DNA of 64,000 nucleotides from Arsukibacterium sp. UBA5043. GTDB taxonomy: Bacteria > Pseudomonadota > Gammaproteobacteria > Enterobacterales > Alteromonadaceae. Made by a program: the position numbers and the translations under genes. Under the pieces are notes generated by a model. The model was not told the DNA's origin. It did no database searches and was given only the letters and a program-made list of their open reading frames with translations. Positions 26,162 through 35,145 of this stretch are shown piece after piece. The number at the start of each line of letters is the position of its first letter. Position 1 is the stretch's first letter. The stretch spans positions 547,818 through 611,817 of the forward strand of contig DIBV01000017.1 in assembly GCA_002415085.1 (NCBI GenBank). The letters are read 5' to 3'.

Positions 26162-27355
26162 TCAGCTCTGCTGCTGCATTTTTGCAAGGGCCTGCTCTAA
26201 ATCGGCGATAATATCCGCGACATGCTCCAACCCCACCGATACCCGGATCAGCCCATCACTGATCCCGGCCATTTTCCGCTCTTCAGGCGTGTAAGGGCTA
26301 TGAGTCATGGAGGCAGGGTGTTGGATCAGTGATTCGGCATCACCTAAGCTCACTGCCAGGCTTAGCAACCGGCACTGATTGATAAAATAACGACTGTGCT
26401 CCAGGCTGGCATTAAGTTCAAAAGCCAGTACACCGCCGGCGCCCTGCATTTGCTCCCCCAGAAAACGGTAACCTGGGTGACTGGGCAAGCCGGGGTAGAA
26501 CACTTCTTTTACCGCTGGATGGCGCTCAAGAAACTCAGCAACCTGCTGGGCATTCTGACAATGACGCTCCATCCTTATCGCCAGCGTTTTTAAACCACGT
26601 ATAATCAACCAGGCATCGTGCGGACTAATCGTCGCCCCCATATCCTTTAACGTTGTCATTTTAATGGTAGCAATTTTTTCGCTATTGGCCACGATAATGC
26701 CAGCCACCACATCGCCATGACCATTGAGGTACTTGGTAGCGCTGTGGATAATAATATCAATGCCATATTTGGCAGGTTGCTGTAGTAGCGGGGTCAAAAA
26801 CGTATTGTCCACAACCGAAATCAGCTGATGCTGCTGGCAAAACTGCCCCAGAAACGCCAAATCAAGCACCACCAGATTGGGATTGATGGGTGTTTCAGCA
26901 AATAACATTTTGGTATTGGGTTTAAGTGCCGCAGCTACCGCAGCATGATCAGTCATATCAACAAAACTGACTTCAATGCCATAGCGGGCAAACATATGAT
27001 TAAATAAAGCAAAGCTGCAGCCATAAATGGCTTTGCTGGCGATCAGATGATCGCCATGTTGTAAAAAGGCCATGGTGCTGGCTGCCACTGCACCCATACC
27101 AGTGGCCGTTGCGGCGGCATCGTCCATGCCTTCCAGCGCCGCAATCTTTTGCTCCAGTTCACGGGTAGTAGGATTACCCAGCCGGGTATAGATGTAACCT
27201 TCCTGCTCGCCGGCAAACCGGGCAGCCCCCTGCTCGGCATTTTCAAACACAAAAGTTGACGTCTGGTAAAGTGGCGTTGCTAAAGTACCATGCTGATTTT
27301 TTTCTTTGCCTGCGTGGATACACAGGGTATGCGGATGAACATTTTTAGTATGCAT
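26162..27355 (-). CDS. megL: Methionine gamma-lyase
   Basis: A 397-residue pyridoxal phosphate enzyme of the Cys/Met metabolism family that would split methionine to methanethiol, 2-oxobutyrate and ammonia. The cofactor lysine is in IIHSATKYLNGHGD. The active-site YGCSFALF keeps the tyrosine and the cysteine (Cys116 of the Pseudomonas enzyme) that set methionine gamma-lyase apart from cystathionine lyases, and HPASMTHSPYTPEER is typical. A cystathionine gamma-lyase is the main alternative. It stands alone upstream of phhAB, with a hairpin/MetJ-like site in front. Confidence 0.85.
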   Translation of the reverse strand: MHTKNVHPHTLCIHAGKEKNQHGTLATPLYQTSTFVFENAEQGAARFAGEQEGYIYTRLGNPTTRELEQKIAALEGMDDAAATATGMGAVAASTMAFLQHGDHLIASKAIYGCSFALFNHMFARYGIEVSFVDMTDHAAVAAALKPNTKMLFAETPINPNLVVLDLAFLGQFCQQHQLISVVDNTFLTPLLQQPAKYGIDIIIHSATKYLNGHGDVVAGIIVANSEKIATIKMTTLKDMGATISPHDAWLIIRGLKTLAIRMERHCQNAQQVAEFLERHPAVKEVFYPGLPSHPGYRFLGEQMQGAGGVLAFELNASLEHSRYFINQCRLLSLAVSLGDAESLIQHPASMTHSPYTPEERKMAGISDGLIRVSVGLEHVADIIADLEQALAKMQQQS

Positions 27356-27421
27356 TGGATAACTGCGTCAGGTAATGGAAGTCCTGCACAGATTTAGCAG
27401 AAATTTAAATTTTTGGAAGCA

Positions 27422-27445
27422 TGCCAGACATCTTGCAGTCTGGCA
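27422..27445. promoter_or_regulatory. Inverted repeat containing a MetJ-box-like tandem, upstream of megL
   Basis: TGCCAGAC / GTCTGGCA form an 8 bp inverted repeat. Inside it AGACATCT directly abuts TGCAGTCT (27426-27441), matching the tandem met box consensus AGACGTCT in 7 and 5 of 8 positions. It lies 71 bases before megL and 27 bases past ycjF. There is no T tract, so a simple terminator is less likely. Confidence 0.35.
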
Positions 27446-27471
27446 GCAACCATATAATTAAAGATTAACTG

Positions 27472-28482
27472 TCAACTTTCGCTGGCAGGGTTGTGCCCCC
27501 GCAACCGTTTGATCAGGCTTTGGCTTAGTCTGGCAACGTTAATCCGTTGCTTTTCGGCCAGCGGTAACGGCCTTAATTGTTGCATCGCCATGTTGCCAAG
27601 CCGGGCTACCAGTAAACCCGCGATCACCCCCTGACCGGCCCTGGCCGATAATTTTGCCGTCAGTTCACTGCTCATGACATCAGACGCCATATCCAGCGCC
27701 AGCTCACTGCCACCGGCCCATAAAATAGCCGCCAAAGCGCGTTTTAACATGACCAGACTTCGCAGTTGGCCAACCGGTGCGCCATATAATGATGCCAGCT
27801 GGCGTATCATTGTGCTGCTGCGCCAGATCACCATTAACATATCAGCTAACGCAAAGGGAATTACCGCTACGGCCAGACTGGTATCAGTTCCGGCCCGCCA
27901 GATTATGGTTTTTGCTTGTGCATCAAGCGGTTCAAGTACCAGTTTATCTAACAATTGCAGTTTTTCCAGATCACTATGTTGCGGCTGTGCAGCAGTTTGC
28001 CATTGCTGCGCTGTAATCTGTCTGGCAGGAGTATCAGGCAAGTGGCCAATAATGGCCCTGCAAAGTGCGTCGGCTTCACCGTACTGCACACTCTGCGCAA
28101 TACGCTTTGCGCTGCGTTGCCAGTTGCTGTTTTGCTGCAGCCGGCGCCATAGTCGCCACTCTCGCCATAACAACCAGCTAAGCACGCCAAGCACTGCAGC
28201 ACTTAACACGCTAAAAATCAGCCCCTTCACCACATTTTGCTGCCAGCTAACCGTTAACGCATCGACCCACTGCCAACAAGCCAATACCAACAGGCTGGCC
28301 ACGGCCAGCCAAACCAATCGGGTGAAGACCGCAGGCTTGTCCGGCACCACTGCAGCGGGTATTTCAGGATCCGTCTGCCAGTCCGCAGTCGCAAACTCGG
28401 CCCGGGTCTTCAGTTGTGGTTTCACGGGCTCATCGCTGTCGTCCGGCATAGTAAACAACTGAGCGGGTTTTAGCGGTATCAT
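27472..28482 (-). CDS. ycjF: YcjF-family inner membrane protein (TIGR01620/DUF697)
   Basis: A 336-residue protein with two membrane helices (about 80-100 and 105-127) and a C-terminal DUF697 domain (VAVIPFALADMLMVIWRSSTMIRQLASLYG). Function is unknown, but in E. coli ycjXF belongs to the PspF regulon. The start overlaps the ycjX stop (ATGA), so the two are coupled. It ends the pspABC-ycjXF run. Confidence 0.9.
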   Translation of the reverse strand: MIPLKPAQLFTMPDDSDEPVKPQLKTRAEFATADWQTDPEIPAAVVPDKPAVFTRLVWLAVASLLVLACWQWVDALTVSWQQNVVKGLIFSVLSAAVLGVLSWLLWREWRLWRRLQQNSNWQRSAKRIAQSVQYGEADALCRAIIGHLPDTPARQITAQQWQTAAQPQHSDLEKLQLLDKLVLEPLDAQAKTIIWRAGTDTSLAVAVIPFALADMLMVIWRSSTMIRQLASLYGAPVGQLRSLVMLKRALAAILWAGGSELALDMASDVMSSELTAKLSARAGQGVIAGLLVARLGNMAMQQLRPLPLAEKQRINVARLSQSLIKRLRGHNPASES

Positions 28483-29864
28483 CGTAACTTATCTCCCAAT
28501 AAAAACTGTAACGCATGATCCATCCGGATATGGGGCAGGTTGGCGTTCGCGGCCAAGGGCAATGGCATTAATGATGGAAAACTAAACTTATGACGGGAAA
28601 ATACCAGATCATCCGGCACCTCGGACGGTACGTCACCAGGAAATAAACTGATTTTTTTACCACTGCTGCTGTCGGTTCCTGTCAAACATGGTTGACGCTG
28701 GCCCTGTTGTTCAACATACCCCGATTTACTGGCACTAAGAGCGGCTATCGCCATTGCTTCTGTTTTTGCCAGTTGGTAGGTTGATTGCTTTAACGGCTGT
28801 CTTAATAAATTTTGTAACAGCAACGTCAGCGCTTGATGTTGCTCCGGGGTGACATGGTCTGCCTTACTTGCCGCAAACAACACTTTGCTGATTTGCGGCT
28901 TAAACAAGCGCCGCAGCAGACTGGACGGTCCGTAGTGAAAACTCTGCATAATTAATTGCAGGGCCTGACTGAGTTCCGCGGTTGCCGCGGCTCCGGCATT
29001 TAGTGCACTTAAACAGTCGACCAACACGACCTGGCGGTCGAGTTGAGAGAAATGCTGTTTATAAAATGGTTTGACTACATAGTCGCGATAGCTTTGATAA
29101 TGATCTGTCAGTTTTTTTAATAACGCGCTGTTGTCATTAAGTTGTTCTGGTAGCAGCGGAATTAGCTGTAACATTGGCGCACCAGCGAGTTCACCGGGCA
29201 CTAACAACCGTCCAGGCTGATTTAAATAGGTACCGGCGGTGCTACTGAACTGCTGCAATAATTCTTTGTAAGCGTCAGTTAAACGGTGCAACTGTTGTTC
29301 ACTGGCGTCACTCAGGTCTGTTGCGGCCGTCAGTGCTTTGAAATCTGCCGCCAGTGCCTGACGATGCGGTTTTGCAAATAATTGCCAGCTGAACTCACAC
29401 CACTGCTGATAATTAAGCTGTAACAAGGGCAAATCCAGCAGCCACTCTCCGGGGTAATCAACGATGTCCAGTTCCAGCTCGCTGTATGATTGCACATGCG
29501 CACGAAGCCCCTGACCCGCTTTATACCGTAATGCCAGACTAAGCTGGCTCCAACCCGTGGTTGAGGGTGGCCATTGTGGGGTGGCTTGTTGTAAATAACT
29601 CATATTATGTTCAAAGGGAAAACGAGGAATAGTTAATGCCTGTTCGGCGGCCAACCGGCCTCCCAGATAACGACCTTGTTGCACGACAGTAAAAAAAGGC
29701 AGGTTTTGTGGACTGTCGCCCTGCGTCAATTGATGTACCAGTGAGGTAATAAAGGCTGTTTTACCTGCGCCACTTAACCCTGTCACGCCCAGCCGGACAT
29801 GCCGGTCAAGGGCGCGATGACGTAACTGACGACTTTGATGTTGCAGCTTATCAAGCCAGGTCAT
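28479..29864 (-). CDS. ycjX: YcjX-family GTPase-like protein (DUF463)
   Basis: A 461-residue P-loop protein with Walker A GLSGAGKTAF near residue 30 and a DIVDYPGEW switch region. The family is conserved with ycjF and is part of the phage-shock response; structures show a GTP-binding stress protein with unknown target. It begins ten bases after pspC, so here it is directly in the psp operon. Confidence 0.93.
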   Translation of the reverse strand: MTWLDKLQHQSRQLRHRALDRHVRLGVTGLSGAGKTAFITSLVHQLTQGDSPQNLPFFTVVQQGRYLGGRLAAEQALTIPRFPFEHNMSYLQQATPQWPPSTTGWSQLSLALRYKAGQGLRAHVQSYSELELDIVDYPGEWLLDLPLLQLNYQQWCEFSWQLFAKPHRQALAADFKALTAATDLSDASEQQLHRLTDAYKELLQQFSSTAGTYLNQPGRLLVPGELAGAPMLQLIPLLPEQLNDNSALLKKLTDHYQSYRDYVVKPFYKQHFSQLDRQVVLVDCLSALNAGAAATAELSQALQLIMQSFHYGPSSLLRRLFKPQISKVLFAASKADHVTPEQHQALTLLLQNLLRQPLKQSTYQLAKTEAMAIAALSASKSGYVEQQGQRQPCLTGTDSSSGKKISLFPGDVPSEVPDDLVFSRHKFSFPSLMPLPLAANANLPHIRMDHALQFLLGDKLR

Positions 29865-29874
29865 AGTATTCCGT

Positions 29875-30288
29875 TTATAAGTTATTAAATTCCCGATTTA
29901 ATTGAAAGCGGCTTGATGTTACGTGACGCTCCATATCCTGCAGCCGCAGCTCCAGACTATTATAGCGATTTGCCAGATGTTGCAAGGCCTGCTTTGGCGG
30001 CTCGCCGCGCTGCCATACTCGTGTTTTTACCTCAACACCGGGCTCGTCAGCGTCTGCCCTGCTGCCCAGCGGCCGCTTCGCAGCGACCACTGACTTTTTT
30101 TCCAGAACGACCCAGGCGGCAATATACAGTACAACAACAAAACCACCGGCCCCGAGAAAAAAGGCAGATACGGTAATAATGCGTACCAACCACAACTCCC
30201 AGCCAAAATAGTCGGCAATCCCGGCGCACACGCCTGCCAGTTTGCCGTTGCTATCGTCGCGCAATAACTCTCTTTTTCGCTTAGTCAT
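29875..30288 (-). CDS. pspC: Phage shock protein C
   Basis: A 137-residue inner-membrane protein with the PspC domain (KLAGVCAGIADYFGWELWLVRIITV, one main membrane helix at about 33-60) and a charged, partly coiled C-terminal tail. With PspB it senses secretin mislocalisation or membrane stress and releases PspA from PspF. The ATG at 30288 has GGAG in front and overlaps the end of pspB by eight bases; a longer form starting at 30318 would begin inside pspB and lacks support. Confidence 0.94.
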   Translation of the reverse strand: MTKRKRELLRDDSNGKLAGVCAGIADYFGWELWLVRIITVSAFFLGAGGFVVVLYIAAWVVLEKKSVVAAKRPLGSRADADEPGVEVKTRVWQRGEPPKQALQHLANRYNSLELRLQDMERHVTSSRFQLNREFNNL

Positions 30289-30517
30289 GCTGGTTTCTCC
30301 ATTTCGGGCTTTCCGCATCTAAAATCGCTTCGAGGGTATGGATGCGCTCAGCCATTTTCTCTGCCCGGGCCGCCAGGTTGTTTAACTGTTGTAGTTCAAC
30401 ATCAGTTAAACCCTGTTGCATTTTACCTTTGCTGCGATAATGCATAATGACCCACAGTGGTGCCACAAAGATCATAAATAAAATCAGGGGCACAAAAATT
30501 AACTCATGAATATCCAT
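30281..30517 (-). CDS. pspB: Phage shock protein B
   Basis: A 78-residue protein with an N-terminal membrane helix (about 5-25) and a cytoplasmic coiled coil (LTDVELQQLNNLAARAEKMAERIHTLEAIL), as in PspB. Partner of PspC in the inner membrane. It lies 25 bases after pspA and overlaps pspC. Confidence 0.94.
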   Translation of the reverse strand: MDIHELIFVPLILFMIFVAPLWVIMHYRSKGKMQQGLTDVELQQLNNLAARAEKMAERIHTLEAILDAESPKWRNQHD

Positions 30518-30542
30518 TTAGCTGCTCCTGCAACGCCTGATA

Positions 30543-31220
30543 TCAGGCGTCTCCTTTGCTGTTTTTCTTGGTTACTTTGGCTTTCAGTTCAGCCAACTCA
30601 TTATCAATTTTATCTTGCGCTGCCAGCTGTGCAAATTCGTCTTTCAAGGTTTTCTTACCTAGATCATACGACTCTACCTGTGCTTCCAGCGAATCAATTT
30701 TTTGCTCATAGCGCTCAAACTTGTACATGGCATCGTTGATTCGGTTGCTATCAAGTGATTTTTTCACTTCCAGCCGATTTTCAACCGTGGTACGGCGCAT
30801 CAGCATCGATTTCTGCCGAGCTTTGGCATCAGCCAGTTTTTCCTGCAGTTGCGACACTTCATCCTGCAACTTACTGATATGTTCATCCAACACTGAAATA
30901 TCGTGAAGTAAAGCATCTGCCTGCTCGGCAGCTTTTTGCTTCTCAATTAATGCAGCCCGGGCCAGGTCATCGCGATCTTTGCTCAATGCCAGTTCGGTTT
31001 TGGCCTGCCAGTCATCTGCTTCACCTTGCAGCCTGCTGACCACCCGTTGTAAATCTTTTTTCTCAGCAATGGTTTTGGCAGAAGACGAACGCACTTCAAC
31101 CAACGTATCTTCCATTTCCTGAATAATTAACCGGACCATCTTTTCCGGATCTTCGGCTTTATCCAGCAGCGAGTTGATGTTTGAGTTCACAATATCTGAA
31201 AAGCGTGAAAAAATACCCAT
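30543..31220 (-). CDS. pspA: Phage shock protein A
   Basis: A 225-residue PspA/IM30 (ESCRT-III-like) protein, almost entirely coiled coil, starting MGIFSRFSDIVNSNINSLLDKAEDPEKMVRLII with the amphipathic helix. It binds stressed membrane as oligomers and otherwise inhibits PspF. First gene of pspABC-ycjXF; a sigma-54-like promoter lies upstream. pspD is absent. Confidence 0.97.
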   Translation of the reverse strand: MGIFSRFSDIVNSNINSLLDKAEDPEKMVRLIIQEMEDTLVEVRSSSAKTIAEKKDLQRVVSRLQGEADDWQAKTELALSKDRDDLARAALIEKQKAAEQADALLHDISVLDEHISKLQDEVSQLQEKLADAKARQKSMLMRRTTVENRLEVKKSLDSNRINDAMYKFERYEQKIDSLEAQVESYDLGKKTLKDEFAQLAAQDKIDNELAELKAKVTKKNSKGDA

Positions 31221-31262
31221 CTTAGTTACCTCTGTATGTTGATGTTAGTACGCTAATGCTTA

Positions 31263-31279
31263 TTCAGGTTTCTTGCCAA
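31263..31279 (-). promoter_or_regulatory. Candidate sigma-54 promoter of the psp operon
   Basis: Minus strand TTGGCAAG-AAAC-CTGAA: the -24 TGGCA is good, and the -12 keeps TG but has A for the final C. It lies 44-58 bases before the pspA ATG, the expected position. PspF, encoded divergently, has the sigma-54 contact loop. Confidence 0.45.
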
Positions 31280-31402
31280 CTTTGCAAATTACCATAACAT
31301 ACTAATATTTAATAACTTTATTTATTTAAAACAAAAGCTTTAGCTCCTGCCCTTTATGAAATACACTATTTATTAGCGAAATTAACTACTTTGTAGCTGT
31401 CA

Positions 31403-32497
31403 ATGAATAAAAAATATCAACAAGATAACCTGATTGGTCAGGCCAACAGTTTTTTAAATGTACTGGATCAGGTGTCACAGTTGGCGCCACTCGATAAGCC
31501 AGTGCTGATAATTGGCGAAAGGGGCACTGGTAAAGAGCTGATCGCTGCCCGATTACACTTTTTATCACAGCGCTGGGATCAGCAGTATCTGACCCTTAAC
31601 TGTGCAGCATTAAATGAAAACCTGCTGGAGAGCGAGTTATTTGGGCATGAGGCAGGCGCATTTACCGGCGCAGGCAAAAGGCATGAAGGCCGATTTGAGC
31701 GAGCCAACGGCGGAACATTATTTTTAGATGAACTGGCCAATACGCCGGCGCTGGTGCAGGAAAAGTTATTACGGGTAATCGAGTATGGTGAATTTGAGCG
31801 CGTTGGCGGTAGCCGGCCAGTGCGGGTTGATGTAAGACTGGTATGCGCTACCAACGAAGATTTACCTTCGATGGCCGACAATGGAGAATTCAGGGCTGAC
31901 TTGCTTGACCGGCTGGCCTTTGATGTTATTACCTTGCCACCAATGCGCGAGCGCCGTGAAGATATATTATTACTGGCAGAGCATTTTGCGATGAATATGG
32001 CCAGAGAGCTCGGCTTTGAGCTGTTTAGTGGCTTTAGTGAAAAAGCCAAAAACACTCTGCTTGACTATCATTGGCCGGGCAATGTCCGGGAATTGAAAAA
32101 CGTGGTCGAACGCAGCGTTTATCGCACTAATAATCCCTACGTACCGGTGCACCATATCCAGCTGAATCCTTTTGAATCGGCTTACCGGCCAACCCAACGC
32201 ATTAAAACCCGGGCAAATGGTCCACAAAAACCCACAGAACCGCTGGTAACCCCGCCTGATACTGCCGATAATAAGGAGACGGGCAACACAAGTAGCCCTG
32301 CTAATCCCAGTATTGATTTTAGCAACGGCGTAGATTTTAAAACCCTGGCACAGGATTTTGAAGTAAAACTGATTAAAGAGGCGCTCAGCGCCAGTCAGTA
32401 CAATCAGAAAAAAACGGCAGATTTATTAAATCTTACCTATCATCAGTTGCGTGGTTATATGAAAAAGTATCAATTGCTGGAAAGTCAGCAGGGATGA
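31403..32497 (+). CDS. pspF: Psp operon transcriptional activator PspF (sigma-54 dependent)
   Basis: A 364-residue enhancer-binding protein without a receiver domain. Walker A GERGTGKE (38-45), an intact GAFTGA loop (85-90), Walker B TLFLDELAN, arginine-finger region and a C-terminal Fis-type helix-turn-helix (YNQKKTADLLNLTYHQLRGYMKKY). A low-complexity linker of about 50 residues makes it longer than E. coli PspF (325). It is divergent from pspA and its stop overlaps the sapA start (ATGA). Confidence 0.95.
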   Translation: MNKKYQQDNLIGQANSFLNVLDQVSQLAPLDKPVLIIGERGTGKELIAARLHFLSQRWDQQYLTLNCAALNENLLESELFGHEAGAFTGAGKRHEGRFERANGGTLFLDELANTPALVQEKLLRVIEYGEFERVGGSRPVRVDVRLVCATNEDLPSMADNGEFRADLLDRLAFDVITLPPMRERREDILLLAEHFAMNMARELGFELFSGFSEKAKNTLLDYHWPGNVRELKNVVERSVYRTNNPYVPVHHIQLNPFESAYRPTQRIKTRANGPQKPTEPLVTPPDTADNKETGNTSSPANPSIDFSNGVDFKTLAQDFEVKLIKEALSASQYNQKKTADLLNLTYHQLRGYMKKYQLLESQQG

Positions 32498-34131
32498 AGC
32501 TACCTGACAATGGTACTCGTGCTCTGGTTTTTAGCAGCGCTATGCTCAGCATCTTGCTGCTGCTTGCGAGCTGCAAGCCATACCTGCCTGAAACAGCCCG
32601 CAGTGGCCTGGTTTATTGTTCTGAAGGCTCACCAGAGAGCTTTAACCCACAACGGGTCACTTCCGGCACCACTATTGATATTATCAGCCAGCAGTTATAC
32701 GACAGGCTGGTCGATATAAATCCGGCCAATGGTAACATTATTCCCGGTCTGGCTACTGACTGGCAAGTTAGTGCAGATGGAACCCGTTACCAATTCACCC
32801 TGCGTCAGGACGTAGAATTCCATACTACCCGCTACTTTTCTCCAGGCCGTAACTTCAATGCTGAAGATGTGGTATTTACGTTTAATCGGATTACCAGTAC
32901 TGAGCATCCGTTTCATTTTCAGGGCGGCGGGGTTTATCCTTATTTTCAAAGTGTTGACTGGGCCGGGTTAGTAAAACAGGTACAAGCAACTGATCAACAT
33001 ACTGTTGTGTTTGAATTACAACGCCCTGACAGTTCTTTTTTATCTAATCTGACAACCGATTTTGCGGCCATCCTTTCTGCTGAGTATGGTCAGAAACTTC
33101 TTGCTGCAGGTGAACCCGGCCAGATGGATCGTTTACCAATTGGTACCGGGCCATTTCGTTTTCGCGAATATCAGAAGGATATCCTGGTCAGAATGTATCG
33201 CAACAACGACTATTGGCGCGGTGATACCCAACCCGAGCAATTGGTATTTGACATTGTGCCTAATAATGCCAGGCGCATGGCCAAACTCTTTACTCACGAG
33301 TGCGATATCGTGTCTTATCCAAGGGTCGCAGAGTTAGAGCTGATCGCGGCCAGGCCTGATGTTACGGTGCAGGAAAGTACCAGTATGAACGTGGGTTTCT
33401 GGGCATTTAACACGCAAAAACCGCCTTTTGATCAATTAGCTGTTCGCCAGGCGTTAGCAATGGCCATTAACAGAGCGGCCATTTTGCAAGCAGTGTATTA
33501 CGGCCAGGCAACGCCTGCATATGGCATTTTGCCACCCACGTCATGGGCTTACAATGATGGTTTACCTGCGCCACTATATTCTCCGGCCAAAGCGCGGGCG
33601 TTGTTGGCCGAGGCGGGCTATCCCAATGGCTTTACCATGGATATCTGGGCCATGCCGGTGCAACGCTTGTATAATCCCAATGCGTTAAAAATGGCAGAAC
33701 TGATGCAAGCCGATTTAGCCCAGATTGGTGTCAAAGCTAATATCGTATCTTATGAATGGAATAGTTTCCGTCAGAAGCTGGGCAACTTTGAGCATGATTC
33801 GGTACTTATTGGCTGGGCTGCCGACAACCCGGATCCTGATAATTTTTTCCGCCCGCTGCTGAGCTGCGCGGCCAGAGATAGCGGCAGCAACCGGGCAAAT
33901 TGGTGTGATCCCGCGTTTGATGACATTATCAGTCAAGCCCTGTTAACAGCAAACCAACAGCAGCGACGGGCACTATATTTAGCAGCACAACAATATCTGC
34001 ATCAAAAACAGCCTCTCGTTGCCATTGCCCATTCACAGCGCTTTCAGGCAATCAGTAGTTCGGTAACCGGAGTCAGTATTAACCCCTATGGTGGTATAGC
34101 CCTGCAACATGCTAAAAGGGTTGAGCCATGA
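32494..34131 (+). CDS. sapA: Sap ABC transporter substrate-binding protein (lipoprotein form)
   Basis: A 545-residue family 5 solute-binding protein (dipeptide/oligopeptide type): YCSEGSPESFNPQ start, FNAEDVVFTFNRI, IGTGPFRFREY and VRQALAMAINRAAILQAV. Sap systems are associated with antimicrobial-peptide resistance, haem/peptide uptake or putrescine export. The signal ends in a lipobox-like LASC (Cys27), so it is probably anchored in a membrane. It is translationally coupled to pspF upstream and to sapB downstream (ATGA). Confidence 0.93.
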   Translation: MKLPDNGTRALVFSSAMLSILLLLASCKPYLPETARSGLVYCSEGSPESFNPQRVTSGTTIDIISQQLYDRLVDINPANGNIIPGLATDWQVSADGTRYQFTLRQDVEFHTTRYFSPGRNFNAEDVVFTFNRITSTEHPFHFQGGGVYPYFQSVDWAGLVKQVQATDQHTVVFELQRPDSSFLSNLTTDFAAILSAEYGQKLLAAGEPGQMDRLPIGTGPFRFREYQKDILVRMYRNNDYWRGDTQPEQLVFDIVPNNARRMAKLFTHECDIVSYPRVAELELIAARPDVTVQESTSMNVGFWAFNTQKPPFDQLAVRQALAMAINRAAILQAVYYGQATPAYGILPPTSWAYNDGLPAPLYSPAKARALLAEAGYPNGFTMDIWAMPVQRLYNPNALKMAELMQADLAQIGVKANIVSYEWNSFRQKLGNFEHDSVLIGWAADNPDPDNFFRPLLSCAARDSGSNRANWCDPAFDDIISQALLTANQQQRRALYLAAQQYLHQKQPLVAIAHSQRFQAISSSVTGVSINPYGGIALQHAKRVEP

Positions 34132-35144
34132 CCCGCTATTTATTCCGACGTCTGTTTCTGATGATGTTTGTGTTTTTGGCACTGAGCCTGCTGGCGTTTA
34201 GTCTCGGCTATTTGTTTCCCGGTGACATCGTACAGAACCTTAGCGGTCTGCGTCAGATTGACGAAAGCCAGCGTCAGCAACTTGTTGCTTATTATCAACT
34301 TGATAAAAATTACCTGCAGCAGTACCTGGCGTTTTTAAACAGAATTGTCCACGGTGATTGGGGGCTGTCTTTTGCCAGTCAGCAACCGCTGCTCCAAGAA
34401 GTAAAGTTGCTGTTACCCGCCACCCTGGAGCTGGCAGCCTATGCGTTGTTATTGTCATTTATTATTGGCATACCGCTGGGAATCGTGGCCGCGTTTAAAC
34501 CCGACAGCATCATTGGCAAATCTATTTCTGCTCTGGCAATGATTGGCTATTCCCTGCCGATATTCTGGTGGGGATTGTTACTGATCATGTTTTTTTCGCT
34601 GGCACTGGGCGTACTCCCTTCAGCCGGCCGCATCGGCGTGTTGTATGAAATTCCACACCACAGTGGCTTTATGCTGTACGACATTTTGCAAGCAGACATC
34701 AGCTACCGCCAGGAAGCGCTGCACAATGCACTCCAGCATTTACTTCTGCCAACCGTGGTACTGGCAACGTTTCCAACAACAGTAATGGTTCGCTTTGTTC
34801 GCGATGCCATGTTAAACGTATGGGAACAAAACTATATTAAAACAGCGAGGGCCAAGGGGTTAAACCGGGGACAAGTCTTGTACCGGCATGGACTGCGTAA
34901 CGCGCTACTCCCTGTTATCCGTCAGATTGGTTTACAGTTCAGTACCCTGATCACCCTGGCCATGCTAACCGAGGTAATCTTCTCCTGGCCTGGAATTGGC
35001 CGCTGGCTAATCGACAGTATTTATCAGCGCAACTATCCGGCAATCCAGGCGGGATTGCTAGTGATCTCCACGATGGTAATCGCCATAAATATGCTGACTG
35101 AAATCTTACATGCATTTTTTAACCCGTTAGCCAGGCGAGGTTGA
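34128..35144 (+). CDS. sapB: Sap ABC transporter permease SapB
   Basis: A 338-residue permease of the DppB/OppB type with about six membrane helices and the EAA-like loop KTARAKGLNRGQVLYRHGLRNALLPVI. Start MTRYLFRRLFLMMFVFL fits the family. Overlaps sapA by four bases and is followed by sapC after one base. Confidence 0.95.
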   Translation: MTRYLFRRLFLMMFVFLALSLLAFSLGYLFPGDIVQNLSGLRQIDESQRQQLVAYYQLDKNYLQQYLAFLNRIVHGDWGLSFASQQPLLQEVKLLLPATLELAAYALLLSFIIGIPLGIVAAFKPDSIIGKSISALAMIGYSLPIFWWGLLLIMFFSLALGVLPSAGRIGVLYEIPHHSGFMLYDILQADISYRQEALHNALQHLLLPTVVLATFPTTVMVRFVRDAMLNVWEQNYIKTARAKGLNRGQVLYRHGLRNALLPVIRQIGLQFSTLITLAMLTEVIFSWPGIGRWLIDSIYQRNYPAIQAGLLVISTMVIAINMLTEILHAFFNPLARRG

Positions 35145-35145
35145 T

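Noticed and set aside
27674-28462. 262-codon plus-strand frame opposite ycjF
   Set aside because: Antisense to a well-supported membrane protein gene; Ser/Cys/Ala-rich composition is the shadow of the real frame, with no ribosome binding site or family motif.
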